Of a stretch of DNA of 32,176 nucleotides, positions 15,973 to 22,318 are shown in pieces. This DNA is from UBA3700 sp964478025 (GTDB lineage: Bacteria > Bacillota > Clostridia > Christensenellales > UBA3700): contig CAYZGK010000017.1 of assembly GCA_964478025.1 (NCBI GenBank), forward strand, positions 1-32,176, read 5' to 3'. Made by a program: the position numbers and the translations under genes. Under the pieces are notes generated by a model. It was not told the origin of the DNA, did no database searches, and saw nothing but the letters and a program-made list of their open reading frames with translations. Positions within the stretch are counted from its first letter, which is position 1. Every line of letters begins with the position of its first letter.

Positions 15973-16008
15973 AATGATATACTAATTTCTTATCATTAGT
16001 GTATCATT
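15973..16008. promoter_or_regulatory. Inverted repeat, possible operator of the island
   Basis: AATGATATACTAA (15973-15985) and TTAGTGTATCATT (15996-16008) are inverted copies with one G-T mismatch, ten bases apart. It lies between the peptidase and the DUF4417-like gene. There is no T tract, so an operator for the XRE protein is at least as likely as a terminator. Confidence 0.4.
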
Positions 16009-16054
16009 AAAAATCTAAAAAAAGCAAGTATTTAAATAAATAAAGGAGAAAATA

Positions 16055-16693
16055 ATGATTACTAATAGTAAATTGATGAGAGAGAATCCTCTATTCATGA
16101 GAAACAATTTTTTAAAAAGTGGTAAATATGAAATACCACAAATGAAGAAACAAGAATTAGATTTAAGTTCAATATCGCTTATTTCTTATTCTGACACACA
16201 TTCAAAAGACAATGAAGATAATAAACAAAAAGGCGTCCATTTTTTTATAGATGATTATAAATTTGATGGAATATATAATAATCCACATAGAAGTTTGAAT
16301 AAATTGTCTCAATATAAATTTTTACTTACACCAGATTATTCTTTATATGCAGATATGGATATTTGGAAGCAAATTGAAAATATTGCGAAAAATCGCTATG
16401 TTGGTTGTTTTTGGCAAGAAAAAGGATTAGTGGTCATCCCGACAATAAGTTGGAGTACTCCAGTAAGCTTTGATTTTTGCTTTGATGGTGTTGAAAAAGG
16501 ATCGATAGTTGCAATTGGAATGATAGGTTGTAAACAAAATAAAACGGCATTTATGAATGGTTACAAAGAAATGTTAAACAGGCTTGAGCCAAGTACAATT
16601 ATTTGTTTTGGAACTCCATTTTCTGAAATGAATGAGAATATTATTGAAATAGATTATCTTACAACGAGGAGGGTTAATCGCTATGGGAGGTAG
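16055..16693 (+). CDS. DUF4417-like protein
   Basis: A 212-residue soluble protein of unknown function. The central and C-terminal parts match, from memory, the DUF4417 family common in phages and integrative elements: VHFFIDDYKFDGIYNNP (about 67-83), a TPDYSLYADM segment, GCFWQEKGLVVIPTISWS, SFDFCFDGVEKGSIVAIG, and a late ICFGTPF. Conserved acidic and aromatic residues (D-D-Y, W-Q-E, F-D-F-C-F-D) suggest a real fold with an active or binding site, but no reaction is known. AAGGAGAA precedes the ATG at 16055. The end overlaps the next gene by 11 bp, so they are coupled. The family call is moderately firm; any function would be a guess. Confidence 0.7.
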   Translation: MITNSKLMRENPLFMRNNFLKSGKYEIPQMKKQELDLSSISLISYSDTHSKDNEDNKQKGVHFFIDDYKFDGIYNNPHRSLNKLSQYKFLLTPDYSLYADMDIWKQIENIAKNRYVGCFWQEKGLVVIPTISWSTPVSFDFCFDGVEKGSIVAIGMIGCKQNKTAFMNGYKEMLNRLEPSTIICFGTPFSEMNENIIEIDYLTTRRVNRYGR

Positions 16694-17039
16694 AGGAACA
16701 TTCGCAGTTAATAAAAAAGTAGATTTTACTTATAAAACAATCGGCGAAATTGAAGGCGTCAAGGTTTTGGAGGGAATAAATGGTAAGCATGGTTTGCCTG
16801 AAGAAAGCCATAGTAGTATGTCTTATATAAAGCTAAATGGTGATATATTAAAACAATACAGGGAGTTTAACTCCGACCATACTCCTAAATTGGATATAGA
16901 TTATTCCATACACCAAGGGAAAAAGACTTTACACGCACATGATTATACTGATGGTGTAAGACAACCTGCTAGGAAATTAACAATAAAAGAAATAAAAAAA
17001 TATGCCAAATTTTTTAAGGGGGTAAATTATGACAATTAA
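16683..17039 (+). CDS. Small protein of unknown function (MGGRGTF N-terminus)
   Basis: A 118-residue protein starting MGGRGTFAVNKKVDFTY. The middle has KVLEGINGKHGLPEESHSS, and the C-terminal half has IHQGKKTLHAHDYTDGVRQP followed by a basic helix-like tail. The His-rich centre (H-Q-G-K-x2-L-H-A-H-D-Y) followed by R-Q-P-x-R could be a small catalytic or nucleic-acid-binding site; this is inference. I have a weak memory of similar MGGRG-type proteins in Firmicutes prophages and integrative elements, often without assigned function. GAGGAGG lies eight bases before the ATG. It overlaps both neighbours by 11 bp, so the three genes form one translational unit. Confidence 0.7.
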   Translation: MGGRGTFAVNKKVDFTYKTIGEIEGVKVLEGINGKHGLPEESHSSMSYIKLNGDILKQYREFNSDHTPKLDIDYSIHQGKKTLHAHDYTDGVRQPARKLTIKEIKKYAKFFKGVNYDN

Positions 17040-17295
17040 AGAATTTTATGACGAATTGTTTTTTGGTCATGACATAATATTCGATTACAAAGGCGAAAAA
17101 TATTTTATTGAACATAATAATTCTAGTTTAGAATTGTATCGACTTGAAGATAATAAAACTGGCAAAATTATATTTAATTTGTCATGTGACGACAAGGATG
17201 TACTGATAAAAGAATTTTCTAATAAAAAAATGATGCCTAATAATCAATCTATATTAGATATTTTCAATGAAATTCAAATAATAGACATAGAATGA
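17029..17295 (+). CDS. Small acidic protein of unknown function
   Basis: An 88-residue acidic protein. The N-terminus (MTIKEFYDELFFGHDIIFDY) looks helical; it is followed by a short beta-rich part (KGEKYFIEHNN, LELYRLEDN, KIIFNLSC) and a C-terminal helix. It overlaps the preceding gene by 11 bp and has AAGGGGG six bases before its ATG, so it is expressed in step with it. A small acidic protein coupled behind a basic, His-rich partner is what a toxin-immunity or toxin-antitoxin pair looks like, but there is no direct evidence. I do not recognise the family. Confidence 0.65.
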   Translation: MTIKEFYDELFFGHDIIFDYKGEKYFIEHNNSSLELYRLEDNKTGKIIFNLSCDDKDVLIKEFSNKKMMPNNQSILDIFNEIQIIDIE

Positions 17296-17318
17296 TTTAA
17301 AATTATAATAATGGTCAA

Positions 17319-17513
17319 ATGTTTAAAAGTGTAATAATTAATGAGATATCTATGCTGCTTGTTATGGAGTGTTTTGAAAGATATAAATTTTATGCACTTT
17401 TAGATATAAAAAATACCACTTATTATTTGTATATTAAAACAATAAGTGGTGAAAATCGTTTTAGAAAAATAATTGAAGACTTTTTAAAAAATCCAATTAA
17501 TCAGTCTCTGTAA
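17319..17513 (+). CDS. Short ORF, possibly a gene fragment
   Basis: A 64-residue frame (MFKSVIINEIS ... FLKNPINQSL) with protein-like composition in its second half (YYLYIKTISGENRF). There is no ribosome binding site before the ATG at 17319. The frame is open a few codons further upstream (back to a TAA at 17298) without a start. It could be the remains of a longer gene that lost its 5' part. Its stop codon lies inside the fumarase beta gene of the opposite strand (13-bp convergent overlap), with no terminator between. Existence as a functional gene is uncertain. Confidence 0.4.
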   Translation: MFKSVIINEISMLLVMECFERYKFYALLDIKNTTYYLYIKTISGENRFRKIIEDFLKNPINQSL

Positions 17514-18028
17514 ATACAATTACCTAAAGTATCTATCGCAACAACAACAGGAAAGTTTTCAACTTCTATTCTTCTAATTGCCTCTGGTCCTAAATCTTCA
17601 AAGGTTAAAACTTTTGCAGATTTTATAGAGCTTTGGTAAACTGCACCAGCGCCGCCTATAGCTGCAAAATAAACGCAGCCGTTTCTCTTAAATGCTTCAA
17701 CGCATTCAATTGATCTTTTTCCTTTACCAATTTGGGCAACAAGTCCCTCATCTAACATAAATGGAGTATATTTATCCATTCTACATGATGTAGTAGGACC
17801 AGCAGAGCCTATAACTTCTCCTTCTTTTGCTGGGCATGGTCCCATAAAATATACAGTTTCTCCTTTAAAATCAAAAGCCTGATTATTAGCCTTTATACTT
17901 TCAAATAATCTTTTATGTCCAGCATCTCTAAAGACAAGCATAGGACCATTTAGTAAAACTAAATCTCCAACTTTTAATTTCTTTAATTCTTCTTTTTTAA
18001 GAGGTAATGTTAAGTTAATTGTTTCCAC
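17501..18028 (-). CDS. fumB: Class I fumarate hydratase (Fe-S), beta subunit
   Basis: The smaller subunit (175 residues) of the two-subunit, oxygen-sensitive fumarase/L(+)-tartrate dehydratase family. It corresponds to the C-terminal domain of single-chain class I fumarases. Typical blocks are GDLVLLNGPMLVFRDAGHKR, YFMGPCPAKEG, IGSAGPTTSCRMD and YFAAIGGAGAVYQSSI. The start is a GTG at 18028 with AGGAGG eight bases upstream, overlapping the end of the alpha gene by 14 bp. The reaction is probably fumarate to malate in an anaerobic partial TCA pathway; tartrate dehydratase cannot be excluded from sequence alone. No terminator separates it from the convergent small ORF. Confidence 0.92.
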   Translation of the reverse strand: METINLTLPLKKEELKKLKVGDLVLLNGPMLVFRDAGHKRLFESIKANNQAFDFKGETVYFMGPCPAKEGEVIGSAGPTTSCRMDKYTPFMLDEGLVAQIGKGKRSIECVEAFKRNGCVYFAAIGGAGAVYQSSIKSAKVLTFEDLGPEAIRRIEVENFPVVVAIDTLGNCIYRD

Positions 18029-18872
18029 TGTCTTTTCCTCCTATTTCAAATTCAATAGCTCTTGAGCAATGGCATAAAATATTTATAGATACTGGAAGTG
18101 AAGATATATGCGTTGGATATTTTTCAATAAATAATCCAAGTGCAGTTGTTTTTCCACCAAATCCTTGTGCTCCAATTCCTAAATCATTAATTTTATCTAA
18201 TAATTCTTTTTCCATTTTATCTAATTCTTCATCTTCGTTTTTTGAGCCTATTTTTCTAAATAAAGCATGCTTACTCATGAGTGTACATTTTTCGAGTGTG
18301 CCACCAAGTCCAACACCTACAATAACTGGTGGACATGGATTAGAAGCTGCTTCTTTAACAGTTTCAACTATAAGTCTTTTTGCTTCATCTAATCCTTGCG
18401 CAGGATTAAGCATATAGACTTTTGACATATTTTCACTGCCAAAACCTTTTAGCATTAATTGAACTTTTACCTTATCTCCTTTAACAAAAGATGTGTGAAC
18501 AATAGCTGGTGTGTTTGTTTTTGTATTTATTCTTGTAACAGGGTCAAGTACAGACTTTCTTAAGTATGTATAGGCTTTTTCTACTTCATCGTCTATTGCT
18601 TCTTGAAGTAGTTTTCCCTCTAATATGACCTCGTTTCCTATCTCTAAAAAGACAACAACCATTCCTGTATCTTGACACACTGGACGATGTTCTTTTTTTG
18701 CTAAATCAAAATTGTTTTTCATAACATCTAGTGCAAATTTTGATGTTTTATTATCTTCTATGCTAAGTGCTTTAGAAAGTGCGTTATAACAACTTTCTTC
18801 AACCTCACAAGATATCTTGTCTATACCTTCGCTAATTTTCTTTGCAATATATTCTGTAGAAATTGTAACCAT
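18015..18872 (-). CDS. fumA: Class I fumarate hydratase (Fe-S), alpha subunit
   Basis: The larger subunit, 285 residues from the ATG at 18872, carrying the [4Fe-4S] cluster that activates the substrate. Family blocks are HRPVCQDTGMVVVF (C66) and NPCPPVIVGVGLGGTLEKC (C180, C196). GIGAQGFGGKTTALG and a late ILCHCSRA (C267, C269) follow; the cluster ligands should be among these Cys. A longer frame starts at 18884, but the GAGGTGG between the two ATGs is the ribosome binding site of the second. It is divergent from walJ, with a promoter whose -35 lies in a 20-base palindrome. Together with fumB it should form the (alpha-beta)2 enzyme. Tartrate dehydratase is the alternative. Confidence 0.92.
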   Translation of the reverse strand: MVTISTEYIAKKISEGIDKISCEVEESCYNALSKALSIEDNKTSKFALDVMKNNFDLAKKEHRPVCQDTGMVVVFLEIGNEVILEGKLLQEAIDDEVEKAYTYLRKSVLDPVTRINTKTNTPAIVHTSFVKGDKVKVQLMLKGFGSENMSKVYMLNPAQGLDEAKRLIVETVKEAASNPCPPVIVGVGLGGTLEKCTLMSKHALFRKIGSKNEDEELDKMEKELLDKINDLGIGAQGFGGKTTALGLFIEKYPTHISSLPVSINILCHCSRAIEFEIGGKDSGNN

Positions 18873-18889
18873 TTGCCACCTCATTGCTT

Positions 18890-18918
18890 ATTTTACCAAA
18901 GATTTATTGTCTCAACAA
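18890..18918 (-). promoter_or_regulatory. Promoter of fumA-fumB
   Basis: On the minus strand, TTGTTG (18918-18913), a 17-base spacer and TAAAAT (18895-18890), 17 bases before the fumA start. Its -35 element lies inside the palindrome at 18903-18922. Confidence 0.5.
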
Positions 18919-18922
18919 TAAA
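18903..18922. promoter_or_regulatory. Perfect palindrome covering both diverging -35 elements
   Basis: TTTATTGT and ACAATAAA are exact 8-bp inverted copies around CTCA. The site overlaps the -35 elements of both the fumarase and the walJ promoters, so a bound protein could block or bridge both. The regulator is unknown. Confidence 0.45.
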
Positions 18923-18936
18923 TATTATGTTAAAAT
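18907..18936 (+). promoter_or_regulatory. Promoter of the walJ-mfd gene chain
   Basis: TTGTCT (18907-18912), 18-base spacer, TAAAAT (18931-18936). The expected transcript start is near 18943, only a base or two before the walJ ATG at 18945, which would give a leaderless mRNA. Confidence 0.4.
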
Positions 18937-18944
18937 ACTTTTCG

Positions 18945-19730
18945 ATGATTTTTTGTAATCTAGCAAGTGGCAGTAAAGGAAATTGTTCCTATATAGAATC
19001 TAATGGTACATCTATCTTTGTAGATGTTGGAATTTCATGTAAAGCAGTAGAGAGTGCAGCACAAGATATAGGAATAGATTTAAATAGAGTATCTGCAATT
19101 ATTATTACTCATGAACATATCGATCACGTTAGAGGAATTCAAGTATTATCTGAAAAATATAACATTCCAGTTTATATTCATCCAAAAAGTTATCTAATGT
19201 ATGTTCATAAGAAAATTGGACAAGTTAAAAATCTAAAGCTATTTACTTTTGATAAAGAATTTTATATAGAAAATTTATCTATAAAGCCATTTAGACTAAG
19301 CCATGATGCAGAATATACTCAAGGTTTTTCAGTAAGTGATGGCGAAAAAAGAGTTGTATTTGCAACTGACCTTGGATATGTAACAGATAATGTATTTAAG
19401 ACAATGGGAGAGGCGGATTATGTTTATATAGAATCTAACCATGATTTAGATATGCTAATCAACGGCGAATACCCACCTTATCTTATAAGTAGAATAAAAG
19501 GGAAAAATGGACATTTATCTAATATAGATAGTGCAGAAACTATAGCTAAACTTTTTTTAGAGTACAATGTTCATCGTTTTATGCTTGCGCACTTAAGTGA
19601 AAAAAACAATACAGAAGAAAAAGTATTGGAGACTCTTTACGAAACACTAAATAAATATGGAATAGATAAAAATAAGTTAGAAATAGATATTGCTACTCAA
19701 AATAAAATTTCAAGGATTATTGAAGTATGA
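18945..19730 (+). CDS. walJ: WalJ/YycJ-like metallo-beta-lactamase fold hydrolase
   Basis: A 261-residue MBL-fold protein. It starts MIFCNLASGSKGNCSYIE, the usual start of the YycJ/WalJ family (F-x-x-L-A-S-G-S-x-G-N), and has the metal-binding HEHIDH at residues 56-61. Later ligands are visible in RLSHDAEYTQGF, FATDLGY and RFMLAHLSEKNN. Homologs are linked to 5'-3' exonuclease activity and to coordination of cell division or wall signalling. In Bacillus the gene sits with walKR; here it does not. Upstream ATGs at 18873 and 18927 add residues not found in the family and lie within or before the promoter, so 18945 is chosen. There is no Shine-Dalgarno sequence. The stop overlaps the next start (ATGA). 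Confidence 0.88.
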   Translation: MIFCNLASGSKGNCSYIESNGTSIFVDVGISCKAVESAAQDIGIDLNRVSAIIITHEHIDHVRGIQVLSEKYNIPVYIHPKSYLMYVHKKIGQVKNLKLFTFDKEFYIENLSIKPFRLSHDAEYTQGFSVSDGEKRVVFATDLGYVTDNVFKTMGEADYVYIESNHDLDMLINGEYPPYLISRIKGKNGHLSNIDSAETIAKLFLEYNVHRFMLAHLSEKNNTEEKVLETLYETLNKYGIDKNKLEIDIATQNKISRIIEV

Positions 19731-20833
19731 AAGGACAAAGGATATTTGGGGCAAATAGATTAAATGCAAATTTGACAATAAGAGATGGAGCAGGAAACTT
19801 TATAGTTTGCTATCTTTTACAAATAATTCTTCAATTTTTGTTAACTTTGGTTTTAATGGCTACAGATGTTTCTGATACTTTTCAAACTACAGTCGCTTAT
19901 ACCTGTTTACTATGCTCAATAAATGAAATATCTATTATTTCAGCTCCAACTTTATATTCTAAGGTTTTAGGTCAAAACTATTTTAAAGGTATGGGATTTA
20001 ATAAAAAGGTAAGTGTAGTTCAAGTATTACTTCTAATTGTTATTGCCATTCTTATGGTTTGTGCATTTGCTCCAATTGCAAATTATTTTGTTAACTTTAT
20101 TTATTGGACGGGATTTGATGCAAGTAAAATAAGCACGCTAACTGTAAAAACGGTTCCAGAACTTATTGCAAGTATTGTATTTGTTGCATTAGTTCCTTCT
20201 GTTTGCGAAGAGATAACATATAGAGGTATGATAGGAAGATCATTTACATCAAAGAATATGATATTTGCTATATTTATGTCAGCATTTTTATTTGCGATAA
20301 TGCATGGCTCTCCTGTGCAACTTGTTTATCAATTTGCATTAGGTGCTATTGTTTGTTTAATATTCTTTACAACTCATTCAATATATACTGCAATGATAGT
20401 GCATTTTGCTAGTAATACAATCGCACTTGTTGGTGGTTATATAAGTTATGTAAATAATATAACTGCAGTTAATGACTTAGTTTACATTATAATGATGGTG
20501 TTTGGTTTAATAACACTTCCAGTGGTTTTATATTTCTTTATTAAAATTTCAAATAAGGATAAATGGGTTGACGTTAAAAATACTAAGTCAATTAATGAAA
20601 AGTTAAAACTTATGTTTGAAACAGTAGAAGATAAACAAGAGCGTGAAGAGGTTGAAAAACAAGTAGAGATAAATCTTTCAAAATTAGAAACACAAGAGGC
20701 AAAAGAAGTTTATCTAGAGCATGTTAAAACATCAAAAATGAAAAATACTTCAATTGATAGAAAAGCACTAATTTTAGCAATTGCTTTTGGTATGTTTGTT
20801 TGGATAATTAATACAATTCTTTGTTATATATGA
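19727..20833 (+). CDS. CPBP-family intramembrane protease
   Basis: A 368-residue polytopic membrane protein with about eight hydrophobic segments. The CPBP (CAAX protease and bacteriocin-processing, Abi) motifs are complete: VCEEITYRGMIGR (EExxxR, about residues 160-172), AIMHGSPVQLVYQFALG (about 188-204), and IVHFASNTIAL (about 223-233). These supply the paired Glu and two His of the intramembrane metal or acid-base site. A charged cytoplasmic segment with many Glu and Lys (about 285-345) separates the core from one last membrane helix at the C-terminus. The natural substrate is unknown; family members process peptides or prenylated proteins, or act in bacteriocin immunity. It is coupled by ATGA overlaps to both neighbours. 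Confidence 0.87.
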   Translation: MKGQRIFGANRLNANLTIRDGAGNFIVCYLLQIILQFLLTLVLMATDVSDTFQTTVAYTCLLCSINEISIISAPTLYSKVLGQNYFKGMGFNKKVSVVQVLLLIVIAILMVCAFAPIANYFVNFIYWTGFDASKISTLTVKTVPELIASIVFVALVPSVCEEITYRGMIGRSFTSKNMIFAIFMSAFLFAIMHGSPVQLVYQFALGAIVCLIFFTTHSIYTAMIVHFASNTIALVGGYISYVNNITAVNDLVYIIMMVFGLITLPVVLYFFIKISNKDKWVDVKNTKSINEKLKLMFETVEDKQEREEVEKQVEINLSKLETQEAKEVYLEHVKTSKMKNTSIDRKALILAIAFGMFVWIINTILCYI

Positions 20834-21300
20834 TAAATATAAAAATCGTTTGTGTAGGAAAAATAAAAGAACAATTTTATAAAGACGCAATTTTAGAGTA
20901 TACAAAGCGTCTTTCTAGATTTTGTAAGTTTGAAATTGTAGAAGTGAATGAAGAACTTATTGACCCTGGTTTAAAGAATTTAGATATAGTAAAACAAAAA
21001 GAAGGGGAAAGAATCCTATCAAAATGTGAAGGATATAAAATAGCTCTTGCAATTAATGGAAATAATATCTCATCAGAAGAGCATGCAAAGAAAATAAAGG
21101 AACTTGGGGTTTCTGGCTCATCTCACATAACATATATAATTGGTGGCTCATATGGATTATCTGATGAAGTTTTAAAAAATGTTGATTATAAGTTAAGTTT
21201 TGGAAAACTAACATATCCACATCAATTAATGAGAGTAGTTTTAACAGAGCAAATCTATAGGGTATTTACAATAATTGAAGGTAGTGGGTATCATAAATGA
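20830..21300 (+). CDS. rlmH: 23S rRNA pseudouridine-1915 N3-methyltransferase
   Basis: RlmH is a small SPOUT-class enzyme that methylates pseudouridine 1915 of 23S rRNA in the assembled ribosome, using S-adenosylmethionine. The 156-residue product is of normal length. Its motifs are INIKIVCVGKIKEQFYKDAI at the start, the SAM-knot segment TYIIGGSYGLSDEV, and the C-terminal SFGKLTYPHQLMRVVLTEQ and YRVFTIIEGSGYHK blocks. The frame opens at a TTG at 20821, but the ATG at 20830 overlaps the upstream stop (ATGA) and is the family start. Confidence 0.96.
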   Translation: MINIKIVCVGKIKEQFYKDAILEYTKRLSRFCKFEIVEVNEELIDPGLKNLDIVKQKEGERILSKCEGYKIALAINGNNISSEEHAKKIKELGVSGSSHITYIIGGSYGLSDEVLKNVDYKLSFGKLTYPHQLMRVVLTEQIYRVFTIIEGSGYHK

Positions 21301-21752
21301 TTGAAGAAAAATATATGAAAGCTGCTATAAAACAAGCAAAACTGGGCGAAAAGTATGACGAAGTGCCAGTAGGTGTTGTAATTGTTAAAGATGGAAAGAT
21401 TATAGCAAGAGCCCATAATCAAAAAGAAAAGAAAAACTGTGCAAATTATCATGCTGAGATGGTAGCAATAGAAAAAGCCTGCAAGGTGGTTGGAAACTGG
21501 AGACTTATTGGGTGTGATGTATATGTAACACTTGAACCATGCCCAATGTGTACAGGTGCTTTTATAAATGCAAGAGTAGATAATATCTATTTTGGGGCTT
21601 TTGATAAAAAAGCAGGATGCCTTGGAAGTGTATATAATTTAATGGAAGATGGTAAATTTAATCATAAAGCAGGCGTGCGGGGTGGAATATTAGAAAAAGA
21701 GTGTGCTAATATATTAACGGAATATTTTAAAGAAAAAAGAGGCAAACAATGA
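21297..21752 (+). CDS. tadA: tRNA-specific adenosine-34 deaminase
   Basis: TadA converts A34 to inosine in the anticodon of tRNA-Arg(ACG). The 151-residue protein has the zinc-deaminase motifs H52-A-E54 (NYHAEMVAIEKA, with E54 the proton shuttle) and PCPMC (C82, C85). It also has VPVGVVIV, the N-terminal strand, and RVDNIYFGAFDKKAGCLGS, typical of TadA rather than cytidine deaminases. It is coupled by ATGA overlaps to rlmH and pth. Confidence 0.94.
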   Translation: MIEEKYMKAAIKQAKLGEKYDEVPVGVVIVKDGKIIARAHNQKEKKNCANYHAEMVAIEKACKVVGNWRLIGCDVYVTLEPCPMCTGAFINARVDNIYFGAFDKKAGCLGSVYNLMEDGKFNHKAGVRGGILEKECANILTEYFKEKRGKQ

Positions 21753-22318
21753 TAATAGTAGGATTAGGAAATCCAGGTACTCAATATAAAAATACTCATC
21801 ACAACGCAGGATTTATTGCAATAGATTATATTGCAAACAAATATAACGCAGATTTTAAACTTGAAAAGAAGTTTGATGCTGAAGTTGCTATGCTAAAGTT
21901 AAGTGGTGAAAATATTATTTTTGTAAAACCTCAAACATATATGAATCTATCTGGAATTGCTGTTCAAAAGATAGCAAGCTATTATAAAGAAGATTCAACA
22001 AATGTCTTTATAATATTTGACGATATAGAACTTCCACTTGGAGTTATAAGAGTAAGAAAGAATGGCTCAGGTGGCTCTCATAACGGAATGAAAAATATAA
22101 TTCAAATGATGGGAACTCAAGAAATTCCAAGAATAAGAATTGGTCTTGGAGTAGATAGAACAATGGATTTAAAGGATTTCGTTTTATCTAAGATATCTTC
22201 ACCAGATATGGCCATTTTGGATAAAGTAAATGAAAAAATATATATGGGATTAGACTCATATATAAAAGAAAAAAACATAGATAAATTAATGCAAAAACTT
22301 AACGGCAAGGTTGAGTAA
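21749..22318 (+). CDS. pth: Peptidyl-tRNA hydrolase
   Basis: Pth releases tRNA from peptidyl-tRNAs that fall off ribosomes. The 189-residue protein opens with IVGLGNPGTQYKNTHHNAGF, in which H18 is the likely catalytic base (H20 in the E. coli enzyme). TYMNLSG (substrate-binding Asn), FDDIELPLGVIRVRKNGSGGSHNGMKN and RIRIGLG follow in the expected order. The order pth-mfd-prsA-like downstream is the conserved spoVC-mfd-prsA arrangement of Bacillota. The stop is immediately followed by the mfd ATG. Confidence 0.96.
   Translation: MIIVGLGNPGTQYKNTHHNAGFIAIDYIANKYNADFKLEKKFDAEVAMLKLSGENIIFVKPQTYMNLSGIAVQKIASYYKEDSTNVFIIFDDIELPLGVIRVRKNGSGGSHNGMKNIIQMMGTQEIPRIRIGLGVDRTMDLKDFVLSKISSPDMAILDKVNEKIYMGLDSYIKEKNIDKLMQKLNGKVE

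Noticed and set aside
15973..16008. Inverted repeat as a Rho-independent terminator
   Set aside because: No T tract follows on the plus strand, and the arms are AT-rich; an operator or RNA hairpin is more likely.
14737..17513. Search for direct repeats (att sites) flanking the accessory island
   Set aside because: Reading both edges by eye gave no convincing duplicated core, and no tRNA gene or integrase is present, so no attachment site is claimed.
18019..18417. 132-codon plus-strand frame inside the fumarase alpha gene
   Set aside because: Ser/Pro-rich shadow frame of fumA without a ribosome binding site; the sense gene has all family motifs.
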